Assembly (NCBI GenBank): GCA_902594255.1
Contig: CACJLN010000001.1
Location: forward strand, 75,001 to 139,000
Length of the DNA stretch: 64,000 nucleotides
Source: an uncultured Pelagibacteraceae bacterium
GTDB taxonomy: Bacteria; Pseudomonadota; Alphaproteobacteria; Pelagibacterales; Pelagibacteraceae
Direction of reading: 5' to 3'
Shown: in pieces, positions 56,531 to 64,000 of the stretch
Layout of the letters: every line of letters starts with the position of its first letter
Numbering within the stretch: position 1 is the first letter of the stretch
Program-made: the position numbers and the translations under genes
Notes under the pieces: model-generated
Databases searched by the model: none
The model's input: the letters and a program-made list of their open reading frames with translations, nothing else
Told to the model about the DNA's origin: nothing

Positions 56531-56928
56531 TAATCTTTAATTTCATTTTGATCTTCAAGTCTTACTTCAATTGTTTCTGTCGTTAAAGCAATGTAAGCAT
56601 TATTATTAAAAATTAAATTAATTTCATAATCTTCTTTATTTTTCAAGTAATCTATAGCTATTAATTCTAAAACTAATTTGTCATTTTTTTGGTTTATATT
56701 TTTAGATTTTACCCTATCGACAAAATCAAACCTACAAATACTATTAATCTTTTTATCTTTTTCTCCCTTTTCAATTTTAGTTCTTGTGATTAATAATAAA
56801 AAAACTTTATTAGAAGCAAGATATTTTATATCCGAAACTTTAACACTTGCACCAGAACTATAAGCTGAGATCATTTGTAAGCCCTCATTATCAGTCGCTA
56901 TTATTTGAGCTAAATATTTCTTTTCCAT
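56530..56928 (-). CDS. DUF2948 family protein
   Basis: 132 residues. Fits the DUF2948 proteins found between murA and hisD in alphaproteobacteria (ATDNEGLQMISAYSSGASVKVSDIKYL, with RFDFVDRV). Function unknown. Both boundaries share a base with neighbours (murA stop, hisD start), so it is translationally coupled. Confidence 0.8.
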   Translation of the reverse strand: MEKKYLAQIIATDNEGLQMISAYSSGASVKVSDIKYLASNKVFLLLITRTKIEKGEKDKKINSICRFDFVDRVKSKNINQKNDKLVLELIAIDYLKNKEDYEINLIFNNNAYIALTTETIEVRLEDQNEIKD

Positions 56929-58181
56929 TAATTAATTCTTCTTATTTTAGCACCAACTTTTTTCAATTTTTTTTCTATATCTTCATATCCTCGATCTAAA
57001 TGATAGATTCTATTAATAACTGATCTTCCTTTAGCCGTTAATGCAGCAAGAATAAGTGAGACAGATGCTCTTAAATCTGTAGCCATTAATTCAGCAGCAG
57101 CAAAAGTTATATTTCCTTTAACCAAAACTTTATTACCTTTAATTTTAATTTGAGCTCCCATTCGGTTCAATTCTGCAACATGCATGAATCTATTTTCAAA
57201 AATATTTTCCTGAATAAAAGACTCTTTGTCTGCTTTACATAACAATACCATAAACTGAGCTTGTAAATCTGTTGGAAATCCTGGATAAGGTGCTGTTTTA
57301 ATATTAATACTTTTTATTTTTTTATTACCAATAACTTTTATCTCTTTTTTTTTTGTAACAATTTTTACTCCAATTTTTTTTAAAATATCTATCTCGGTTT
57401 TAATTACATTTGGAATAACATTCTTTATTTTTAAACGACCTTCAGTTATTGCTGCCGCTATCAAATAAGTGCAAGCCTCTATTCTATCAAACATTACAGA
57501 ATATCTTATTTGTTTTATATCCTTCACCCCAACAATCTTAATAGATCTTTTAGCTATCCATTTAATATTACACCCTAGCTTTATTAAAAAATTAGTTAGA
57601 TCTTTTATTTCAGGTTCAATAGCACAATTGTTTAATATAGTTGTACCTTTAGCAAGACATGCTGCAATTATTAAATTTTCAGTAGCACCAACAGATATCT
57701 TTGAGAAACGAATATTCGATCCCTTTAATCCTCTTGGTGCAACTGCATGTACATAACCTTGGTCAATTTTATATTCAACACCAAGTTTTGATAGGCCCTT
57801 CAAATGAAGATCTATGGGTCTTGAGCCAATTGCACAACCTCCTGGCAATGAAACTTTTGCATAACCAAATTTTGCCAACAAAGGACCAAGAACCAATATC
57901 CCTGCTCGCATAGTTTTAACCAATTTATATGCAGCAAATTTTTTATTTTGATTACAATTATCAATAATTAAATTTTTTTTTTCAAATTTTACTTTTGAAC
58001 CTAAAGACCTTAATAAGTTAATCATCGTCTCTATGTCTTTAACTTTTGGTAAGTTCCTTAAGTAAATTTTTTTATCAGATAACAAAGTTGCTGCTAGAAC
58101 TGGTAAAGATGCATTCTTGGAACCAGATATATCTATTTGACCATTAAGTTTATATGTACCAAAAACCTCTAGTTTTTGCAT
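56928..58181 (-). CDS. murA: UDP-N-acetylglucosamine 1-carboxyvinyltransferase
   Basis: About 417 residues. MurA is the first committed step of peptidoglycan synthesis. ISGSKNASLPVLAATLLS, TMRAGILVLGPLLAKFG, the catalytic-loop block SLPGGCAIGSRPIDLHL (Cys in GCAIG) and RVEACTYLIAA-like RIEACTYLIAA are present. A TTG at 58187 is an alternative start; I prefer ATG 58181. Next to dcd. Confidence 0.96.
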   Translation of the reverse strand: MQKLEVFGTYKLNGQIDISGSKNASLPVLAATLLSDKKIYLRNLPKVKDIETMINLLRSLGSKVKFEKKNLIIDNCNQNKKFAAYKLVKTMRAGILVLGPLLAKFGYAKVSLPGGCAIGSRPIDLHLKGLSKLGVEYKIDQGYVHAVAPRGLKGSNIRFSKISVGATENLIIAACLAKGTTILNNCAIEPEIKDLTNFLIKLGCNIKWIAKRSIKIVGVKDIKQIRYSVMFDRIEACTYLIAAAITEGRLKIKNVIPNVIKTEIDILKKIGVKIVTKKKEIKVIGNKKIKSINIKTAPYPGFPTDLQAQFMVLLCKADKESFIQENIFENRFMHVAELNRMGAQIKIKGNKVLVKGNITFAAAELMATDLRASVSLILAALTAKGRSVINRIYHLDRGYEDIEKKLKKVGAKIRRIN

Positions 58182-58183
58182 AA

Positions 58184-58738
58184 TCAAACTTTAGGCAAAG
58201 TTACTCCAGTTTGACCCATGTACTTCCCATTTCTGTCTGCATAAGTCACTTCCGGTTTTTCATTCCCTTTCAAGAAAATGAATTGTGCCACACCCTCATT
58301 CGCATAAATTTTCGCCGGCAAAGGAGTTGTATTAGAAAATTCTAAAGTCACATAACCTTCCCAGCCTGGTTCTAGAGGTGTTACGTTAACAATAATACCA
58401 CATCTTGCGTATGTAGATTTACCCAAACAAATTACTAAAATGTCATTAGGGATTTTAAATTTTTCAACAGTCCTAGCAAGCACAAATGAGTTTGGTGGAA
58501 TAATACACTCTGATGTATTTTTTGTTACAAAATTTGTGGGTTTGAAATTTTTAGGATCAACAATCTCAGAGTTTACATTTGTAAATATTTTAAATTCATC
58601 AGATACTCTTGCATCATACCCAAAGGAAGACAAACCATAAGAAATACTGTCTCCTCTGACTTGTTTTTCCTCAAAAGGTGAAATCATCTCCTTTTCTTTG
58701 GACATTTTTCTTATCCATTTATCTGACAAGACTGTCAT
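58184..58738 (-). CDS. dcd: dCTP deaminase
   Basis: 184 residues. It makes dUTP from dCTP. The signature [13 protein letters not shown], the active-site block [40 protein letters not shown] and a C-terminal [10 protein letters not shown] match Dcd. ATG shares a base with the upstream small gene stop (TAATG at 58736-58740). Confidence 0.95.
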   Translation of the reverse strand: MTVLSDKWIRKMSKEKEMISPFEEKQVRGDSISYGLSSFGYDARVSDEFKIFTNVNSEIVDPKNFKPTNFVTKNTSECIIPPNSFVLARTVEKFKIPNDILVICLGKSTYARCGIIVNVTPLEPGWEGYVTLEFSNTTPLPAKIYANEGVAQFIFLKGNEKPEVTYADRNGKYMGQTGVTLPKV

Positions 58739-58839
58739 TACTTATTTATTTTTTTTCTTTTTTTTTGAAATAATTTTCTTTTTTTTAAATTTTTTTTAAG
58801 AGCTAAACTTAATTTTTCTTTTTTATATACTTTAATCAT
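58738..58839 (-). CDS. Very small basic protein (33 residues)
   Basis: 33 residues, mostly lysine: [20 protein letters not shown] is the first part, ending in arginine/lysine. It is coupled on both sides: ATGA with the gene upstream (58836-58839) and TAATG with dcd downstream. The pattern LxxxLKxNLKxRK resembles small basic proteins of alphaproteobacteria that I recall only vaguely. Function unknown. Confidence 0.55.
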   Translation of the reverse strand: MIKVYKKEKLSLALKKNLKKRKLFQKKRKKINK

Positions 58840-59036
58840 TCTTTATTTGGATTTGTTAGAAAATCAAGTGTGATAGGTTTTGAGGCGTCTAAAACTTTTG
58901 ACTTATCTTCCTCTTTTTTTTGTCCAACCTTAGCAAGTCTTTTGGCCTTTTTCTCCGCAAGCTTTTTCTCACGCTTAGCTTGTTTTTCCATAAGCTTCGC
59001 ACTTTTAGTAGATTTGTAATCGTAATGAATGCCCAT
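58836..59036 (-). CDS. Small lysine-rich hypothetical protein
   Basis: 66 residues, highly basic and helical in the middle (residues 10-50, AKLMEKQAKREKKLAEKKAK), with a conserved-looking end [17 protein letters not shown]. It is followed by the 33-residue gene in an ATGA overlap. I know no named function; possibly RNA- or ribosome-associated by charge. Confidence 0.65.
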   Translation of the reverse strand: MGIHYDYKSTKSAKLMEKQAKREKKLAEKKAKRLAKVGQKKEEDKSKVLDASKPITLDFLTNPNKE

Positions 59037-59136
59037 AAAATTTCCTCAATAAGATATAAATCATATTAGTAAAAAAATTAAGGCAATAATTTGAAAAAAA
59101 TGCTTTAATGTTAATAAAAGACAATTTCTACTTATT

Positions 59137-59210
59137 GCTCCTGTAGTTAAATGGCATAACAAGTCCTTGGTAAGGACTAGTTCCCTGGTCAGTACAGGGT
59201 GGGAGCACCA
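59137..59210 (+). tRNA. tRNA-Thr (anticodon GGT)
   Basis: 74-nt cloverleaf with acceptor GCTCCTG and TGGGAGC (with G-T wobble at the base), anticodon loop TTGGTAA (GGT), and an encoded CCA. It abuts the stop of the convergent TVP38 gene at 59211 with no spare base. Confidence 0.92.
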
Positions 59211-59933
59211 TTATTTTTTATATAATAGTTTTCTTAAAAAAATTGTAATTATGACCAAGCAAAAGAAAGCTAAAATCGGAATATAGATTTCAGGTAAAAA
59301 AATTATATCAGTGAATGATGGAATTTCCGTATTTTGATCAATTACTTTTTCTAATCCACTTCCAATAGAAACTGCTAAAAAAATTTGAGGGATAATTCCT
59401 ATTAGAGTTGCTAGAAAAAAATTACTAGTCTTAACATCAAAAATTGTTGGTAAAATACAACTTAGTTGCCAAGGGACTCCTCCCACAAAACGATATATTA
59501 ATAAATACGTAAATTCTGAGTTCCTGAATTTATTTTCAAGATTTTGAAATCTATTCAAAAATTTTTCCCTTACAATTTGTTTTAAAAAATAATTTCCAAA
59601 AATATATAAAAAAGTTGCACCTATACTTAAACCTAAAACTACAACTAAAGTGCCAACCCATTTTCCAAAGATAAAACCTCCCATAAGAGCAATTGGAGTT
59701 CCAAATCCTAGAAATGGGAATACCCATAAAATCGTAATAATCAAAAAGATTATGAATATTAAAAACAAGTTAGAATTTCTTAACTCTAGAAAATATAATC
59801 TGTTTTCTTTAATAAAATCATAAGAAGTTATTTCTTGAAAACTAAATTTGGAAAAAAACAAATATAAAAATACAGACAATAAAATTAAGTAGGACAAACC
59901 TATAAATAATTTAAGTTTTTTAGATTTTTCCAT
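59211..59933 (-). CDS. TVP38/TMEM64 family membrane protein (VTT domain)
   Basis: 240 residues with about six hydrophobic segments (residues about 7-26, 52-74, 76-90, 92-113, 166-190, 213-234). The conserved block GTPIALMGGFIFGKWVG and FLLIYRFVGGVPWQLSC-like YRFVGGVPWQLSCILP are hallmarks of the VTT/DedA superfamily, thought to act in lipid or ion balance. Substrate unknown. Divergent from rpmH. Confidence 0.85.
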   Translation of the reverse strand: MEKSKKLKLFIGLSYLILLSVFLYLFFSKFSFQEITSYDFIKENRLYFLELRNSNLFLIFIIFLIITILWVFPFLGFGTPIALMGGFIFGKWVGTLVVVLGLSIGATFLYIFGNYFLKQIVREKFLNRFQNLENKFRNSEFTYLLIYRFVGGVPWQLSCILPTIFDVKTSNFFLATLIGIIPQIFLAVSIGSGLEKVIDQNTEIPSFTDIIFLPEIYIPILAFFCLVIITIFLRKLLYKK

Positions 59934-59963
59934 TATTAATCTCTTTATTTATAAATGTTATAA

Positions 59964-59992
59964 TTGCTATTTATATATTTAATTACTATAAA
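59964..59992 (+). promoter_or_regulatory. rpmH promoter
   Basis: TTGCTA (59964-59969), 17 bases, TATAAA (59987-59992): a good sigma-70-type pair ending 32 bases before the rpmH ATG. It would drive rpmH-rnpA-yidD-yidC. Confidence 0.65.
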
Positions 59993-60024
59993 GGGCGAAA
60001 TTTAATTAAAATTTAACCACTTTT

Positions 60025-60165
60025 ATGAAAAGAACATATCAGCCATCTAAAATTAAAAGAGCAAGGAAACATGGTTTTAGGTCAAAAATGAAAACCAAAG
60101 GTGGTAAAAAGCTTTTAGCAAGAAGACGAGCAAGAGGAAGAAAGTCTTTAACAGTATCTGGCTAA
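60025..60165 (+). CDS. rpmH: 50S ribosomal protein L34
   Basis: 46 residues, starting [20 protein letters not shown] and rich in Arg/Lys to the end ([15 protein letters not shown]), essentially canonical L34. It starts the rpmH-rnpA-yidD-yidC group found near many bacterial replication origins. Confidence 0.97.
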   Translation: MKRTYQPSKIKRARKHGFRSKMKTKGGKKLLARRRARGRKSLTVSG

Positions 60166-60169
60166 ATAA

Positions 60170-60511
60170 ATGAAAAGCAAAATACTTGCTCTTTCTAAAA
60201 ATGAAGATTTTAAAAATTTACTTCAAAAGAAAAAGACATCAAATAAATATGTCACAATTTTTTATGGCATTTTAGATAATAAAAATATTGAAAAACTAAA
60301 TATAAGTTTTGTGACAAAAAAAAAATTAGGAAATGCAATAAAAAGAAATAAAATAAAAAGAAGATTAAAAAATATAATTAATGAGGCAGTTAAAAATATG
60401 ACAATAAAATTTAATTATTCATATCTTGTTATTGCCAAACCAACTATGTTAAATAACGAATATAAAAACATAAAAGAAACATTATTACAAAGCTTAAAAG
60501 AAATAAGATAA
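60170..60511 (+). CDS. rnpA: Ribonuclease P protein component
   Basis: 113 residues. The RNR-type motif is NAIKRNKIKRRLKNIINEAV, binding the P RNA; low similarity at the N-terminus is normal. It helps mature tRNA 5' ends. It follows rpmH and shares one base with yidD. Confidence 0.94.
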   Translation: MKSKILALSKNEDFKNLLQKKKTSNKYVTIFYGILDNKNIEKLNISFVTKKKLGNAIKRNKIKRRLKNIINEAVKNMTIKFNYSYLVIAKPTMLNNEYKNIKETLLQSLKEIR

Positions 60512-60762
60512 TGAATATTTTTACTTACCTATTAATTAAATTTATAAAAACATATAAATTTTTAATTAGCCCTTTGCTTGGAAATTCTTGTAGATATTTC
60601 CCTACATGTTCAGATTATAGTATCGAGTCTCTTAAAACTTTTGGATTTTTTAAGGGTATTTATAAAAGTTTAAGGAGAATTTTTTCCTGTCATCCCATTA
60701 GATTTTTAGGAGGTGGTGAAGGCTTTGATCCGGTTAACAAAAACATGAAAGTGAAAAAATAA
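60511..60762 (+). CDS. yidD: Membrane protein insertion efficiency factor YidD
   Basis: 83 residues. FIKTYKFLISPLLGNSCRYFPTCSDYSIE and RRIFSCHPIRFLGGGEGFDPV are the conserved YidD pattern with its cysteines. It likely assists YidC. Stop shares one base with the yidC start. Confidence 0.96.
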   Translation: MNIFTYLLIKFIKTYKFLISPLLGNSCRYFPTCSDYSIESLKTFGFFKGIYKSLRRIFSCHPIRFLGGGEGFDPVNKNMKVKK

Positions 60763-62441
60763 TGGAGTCGAAAAATGTAATTGCAGCGATAGCATTATCT
60801 ACAGCTGTAATCGTTCTGTATTCTTTGTTTTTTATGCCAGAAAAACCAGTTTCTAACAAAAATTTAATAAAAAAAAATCAAATAGAGCAAACTTCGGATA
60901 CACCTACCCTTGATCAAAAAGAAACGTCTATTCAAGTTTCAAGAGAAGATGCACTAAAACAGAGCCAAAGAATTAATTTTGAAAATCAAAGTATAATTGG
61001 ATCAATTAATTTAAAAGGAGCAACTATTGATGACTTGACTTTTAAAAATTATAACACTGATTTAGAAAGTAATAAAAAAGTTACCCTTTTAGGACCAAGG
61101 AACATAGAAAACGGATATTTAATTGAAAGTGGCTTTGTTACTTCAGATAAGAATATCGATATACCTAACTCAGAATCTATATGGAGAGTAATTGGTAACA
61201 ATAAATTAACAGACCAATCGTCAATAAAGTTATTATGGACAAACAATCAAGATATAACTTTTGAAAAAGAAATCTCGTTAGATGATAAGTATTTATTCAC
61301 TATTAGACAGAGCGTAATAAATTCGTCTAACAATAAATACGATTTTTATTCTTATGGTCAAATTATAAGAAATAAGATTCCTGAAATATCTAATTTTTAT
61401 ATTTTACATGAAGGTTTAATTGCTACATTAGATGACGAATTAATCGAAGAAGATTATGATGATATCCAAGAAAAAAAGTTTACAAAAACTGCACAAAAAG
61501 GTTGGCTTGGAATTGGAGATAAATATTGGATTACATCATTAATTCCTCCTAGTGAAAGAGAATTTAAGACAACATTTGATTACAAAAAAAAGTTTAGAGC
61601 TAATTTCATAACAACTGAACCTTTGGAGTTAGGCGAAAATGGTAGAATAGAGGAAGAATTTCAAATAATAGTAGCTGCTAAAAGAGTAGATATTATTGAT
61701 GGTTATGCTGAGGCATTAAATATCGACAAATTTGATTTAGTAATTGATTGGGGCTTTTTATATTTTATAACTAAGCCTCTTTTTTTTGGAATTGATTATT
61801 TTTTCAAACAATTAGGAAATTATGGTTTAGCAATTATAGCAATTACAATTTGTATTAGATTAGCTTTTTTTCCACTCGCAAATTTTTCTTTCAGAAGTAT
61901 GGCTAAAATGAAAGCCCTTCAACCAGAAATGGTTAGATTAAAAGAGCTTCATAAAGATGATAAAATGAAACTTCAACAAGAAATGATGGCCTTATACAAA
62001 AAAGAGAAGGTAAATCCAATGTCTGGTTGTCTACCAATACTTGTTCAAATTCCAGTCTTTTTTGCTCTTTACAAAGTTTTATTTGTTACAATTGAAATGA
62101 GACAAATGCCATTTTTTGGCTGGATACAGGATTTAAGTGAAAGAGACCCTACAAGTATATTTAATTTATTTGGCTTATTACCTTACGATGTTCCATCTTT
62201 TTTAGTAATTGGTGCTTGGCCAGTAGCTATGGGGGTTTCTATGTGGGTACAGCAGAAATTGAATCCTGCTCCTACAGATCCAATGCAAGCAAAAATATTT
62301 ATGTTTTTTCCACTTTTTTTGACCGTAATACTAGCGCCATTTCCTAGTGGTTTAGTAATTTATTGGACTGTAAATAATATTTTAACAATGGCCCAACAAG
62401 TGTTTATCATGAAAAGGACAACAGTTAAAACCGCCACTTAA
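60762..62441 (+). CDS. yidC: Membrane protein insertase YidC
   Basis: 559 residues. An N-terminal membrane helix (about residues 5-23), a large periplasmic beta domain (about 60-330), and the conserved insertase core with five helices (about 340-550), including NFSFRSMAKMKALQPEM, NPMSGCLPILVQIPVFFALYKVLF and SGLVIYWTVNNIL. In many relatives engB (yihA) follows; here argB does. Confidence 0.96.
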   Translation: MESKNVIAAIALSTAVIVLYSLFFMPEKPVSNKNLIKKNQIEQTSDTPTLDQKETSIQVSREDALKQSQRINFENQSIIGSINLKGATIDDLTFKNYNTDLESNKKVTLLGPRNIENGYLIESGFVTSDKNIDIPNSESIWRVIGNNKLTDQSSIKLLWTNNQDITFEKEISLDDKYLFTIRQSVINSSNNKYDFYSYGQIIRNKIPEISNFYILHEGLIATLDDELIEEDYDDIQEKKFTKTAQKGWLGIGDKYWITSLIPPSEREFKTTFDYKKKFRANFITTEPLELGENGRIEEEFQIIVAAKRVDIIDGYAEALNIDKFDLVIDWGFLYFITKPLFFGIDYFFKQLGNYGLAIIAITICIRLAFFPLANFSFRSMAKMKALQPEMVRLKELHKDDKMKLQQEMMALYKKEKVNPMSGCLPILVQIPVFFALYKVLFVTIEMRQMPFFGWIQDLSERDPTSIFNLFGLLPYDVPSFLVIGAWPVAMGVSMWVQQKLNPAPTDPMQAKIFMFFPLFLTVILAPFPSGLVIYWTVNNILTMAQQVFIMKRTTVKTAT

Positions 62442-62468
62442 AAAAATTAATCATTACCCAGCAAAAAA

Positions 62469-63317
62469 ATGGATTTAAAAAAAATACTTCCCAAAAATGG
62501 ACCACCAATTGACGAAGTGTCTAAATATATAGAAAAATATAAAAATGATCTCATAGTGATAAAATATGGAGGAAATATTTTTATAGAAAAAAATTTTTTT
62601 GAAAATTTTATAATTGATATAAATATACTTCATAAATTAGGCATTTCATTTGCTGTTGTTCATGGAGGGGGTCCTAGAATAAAAAGAGAACTGGATAAAT
62701 CTAATATTCAATCAAAATTTATCAGAGGTTTAAGAGTTACTGACAAAAAGATAATAAACATAGTTGAGTCAGTTTTAATTGATTTTAATAATGATATTGT
62801 TAATTCCTTAAAAAATTTTGGAACTGATGCGGTCTCAATCCATACAAAAAAAAATAATATCATTGAGGTAACTCCAGAAGCAAAAGAGCTTGGTTTTGTT
62901 GGGATACCTAGGAAAATTAACAGTAGTCTTATAGAAAAAATTCTCAATCAAAAGCAAGTTCCAATAATTTCACCATTGGGCTTAGGAAATGATAATCATA
63001 CATATAATATTAATGGTGATACTGCTGCTGGTGCAATAGCGAAATCATTAAAATCTAGAAGATTGCTATTAATGACTAATGTAGAGGGAGTTTTAGATAA
63101 GGAAAAAAAACTGATTAATGAAATCTCCTCGTCAGAAGTTTTAAAAATGGTTGAAGATAATACTATTACTGAAGGTATGATTCCTAAAATTAAAACTTGT
63201 TTAGATGCAGTTAAAAATGGAGTGAAGGCAGTTGGAATAATTGATGGCAGAAAGCAACACTCTATATTATTTGAGATTTTTTCTGACAAGGGCTCTGGGA
63301 CTTTGATAAGAAAATGA
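62469..63317 (+). CDS. argB: Acetylglutamate kinase
   Basis: 282 residues. It phosphorylates N-acetylglutamate in arginine synthesis. VIKYGGNIF (start of the kinase, K-Y-G-G), VVHGGGPRI, and INGDTAAGAIAKSL with TEGMIPKIKTCLDAVKNGV identify it. Its arginine control depends on an N-terminal helix that looks short here. It overlaps the HAD gene in an ATGA. Confidence 0.96.
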   Translation: MDLKKILPKNGPPIDEVSKYIEKYKNDLIVIKYGGNIFIEKNFFENFIIDINILHKLGISFAVVHGGGPRIKRELDKSNIQSKFIRGLRVTDKKIINIVESVLIDFNNDIVNSLKNFGTDAVSIHTKKNNIIEVTPEAKELGFVGIPRKINSSLIEKILNQKQVPIISPLGLGNDNHTYNINGDTAAGAIAKSLKSRRLLLMTNVEGVLDKEKKLINEISSSEVLKMVEDNTITEGMIPKIKTCLDAVKNGVKAVGIIDGRKQHSILFEIFSDKGSGTLIRK

Positions 63318-64000
63318 TAAATTTTAAAAAGATGAAATATCTTCTTTTAGATCTTGATGGAGTTTGTTATGGAAAACACAACAATTATTCCTTAGAAAAA
63401 GTATTTGGTCAAGTTTCTAAAAGAATGACAATGTTCATATCTGAGCGGCTAAAAATAGATATGGAAGAAGCAAAAAAATTACAGACTAATTATTTTTATA
63501 AATATAACACAAGCTTAAATGGTTTAATGATACATCATGATATACCTCCAGAAGAATTCTTAAAGTATGTCCATACAATAGATCTTTCGTTTATGAAAGA
63601 GGATAAGATTATGAGGAATGAGCTTGAAAAATTAGATATGGAAAAGTTTATTTTTACTAATGGGAGCGCTGAACATGCTAAAAATATTTTAACTCATTTA
63701 GGAGTATATGATCTCTTTGGAAGAGATAAAGTTTTTGATATTAAAGATGCTGGATATGTACCAAAACCTGAGGCAAAAACTTTTGATTTAATGGTTGAAA
63801 AATTTGGATTAAATCCAAAAGAAACTATTTATATAGAAGATATTGCAAAAAACCTCAGTATTGGTTATGAACGAGGTTGTGCAACTGTTTGGTTAATTAA
63901 TGACGAACACTTTGGTAAGTTAGATTCTGATAAAGATTATATTTCTCATAAAATTGAAAATCTGGCTTTATTTCTAAAGGAAATAAGGATATTAAAAAGT
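63314..64000 (+). CDS. HAD family hydrolase (pyrimidine 5'-nucleotidase type), cut by window edge
   Basis: At least 229 residues, running off the right edge without a stop. Motif I LLLDLDGVCYG (DxD), motif II FTNGS, the lysine in VPKPEAKTFD and motif IV YIEDIAKNL give a complete HAD phosphatase site. It is the pyrimidine 5'-nucleotidase/SSM1-like type that often follows argB in alphaproteobacteria. Starts in the ATGA overlap with argB. Confidence 0.88.
   Translation, partial: MINFKKMKYLLLDLDGVCYGKHNNYSLEKVFGQVSKRMTMFISERLKIDMEEAKKLQTNYFYKYNTSLNGLMIHHDIPPEEFLKYVHTIDLSFMKEDKIMRNELEKLDMEKFIFTNGSAEHAKNILTHLGVYDLFGRDKVFDIKDAGYVPKPEAKTFDLMVEKFGLNPKETIYIEDIAKNLSIGYERGCATVWLINDEHFGKLDSDKDYISHKIENLALFLKEIRILKS

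Overview
The window is a very AT-rich, densely packed bacterial chromosome segment. Everything points to a SAR11-type marine alphaproteobacterium (Candidatus Pelagibacter or a close relative): GcrA, short-form HisG with HisZ, the SRP RNA directly upstream of dnaX, a tRNA-His without an encoded G-1, the Ile/Ala tRNA pair in the rRNA spacer, lysine-rich proteins, and start/stop overlaps at most gene junctions. The organism assignment is inference from these traits; no database was searched. LAYOUT. 1-2726 (minus strand): the start of an rRNA operon, read from a promoter near 2.7 kb through 16S rRNA, tRNA-Ile and tRNA-Ala into 23S rRNA, which runs off the left edge. 2.8-24.4 kb: core housekeeping genes on both strands (an M23 peptidase, prmC-prfA, ispG, lysC, ubiG, argJ, secA, accA, malate synthase G, recR-ybaB-dnaX-SRP RNA, pheA-kdsB, a membrane-anchored cytochrome c, argD-argF). 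24.5-38.5 kb (mostly plus): gcrA, an NDUFA9-like protein, RNase D, a short LPS block (kdsD-lptC-lptB), aroA-cmk-rpsA-ihfB-pyrF, and trpF-trpB-trpA-accD-folC. 38.5-38.8 kb: thioredoxin. 38.8-51.2 kb: an accessory DNA-processing island. 51.2-59.0 kb (minus): histidine genes hisG-hisZ-hisS with tRNA-His, cspA, tRNA-Phe, infA, hisD, murA, dcd and two small coupled genes. 59.1-64.0 kb: tRNA-Thr, a TVP38-family membrane protein, then rpmH-rnpA-yidD-yidC-argB and a truncated HAD phosphatase. THE ISLAND. It holds three nucleases or nuclease-associated proteins in one operon (rmuC, a PD-(D/E)XK nuclease of the type seen in T4-like marine phages, sbcB/exonuclease I), a divergent DUF3696 SMC-like ATPase with an unknown partner, a strongly divergent RpoH-like sigma factor, and a NurA-HerA end-resection operon with six small downstream genes. 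All four transcription units carry the same unusual promoter-like element, CTTG (or TTG) followed after 15-16 bases by CG(T/A)ATATCT, placed so that three of the four would start transcription at or next to the first ATG. The fourth lies upstream of the sigma gene itself. Between the sigma gene and nurA lies a roughly 115-nt RNA-like three-way junction. I read the island as one sigma-controlled DNA-repair or defence regulon with a self-regulating sigma factor; this is inference and is the most interesting content of the window. Other oddities: a cytidylate kinase lacking the P-loop lysine, an accA with a C-terminal membrane segment, an SRP RNA with an altered apical loop, no lptA between lptC and lptB, a SecA zinc tail missing one cysteine, and hisS starting four bases after tRNA-His.
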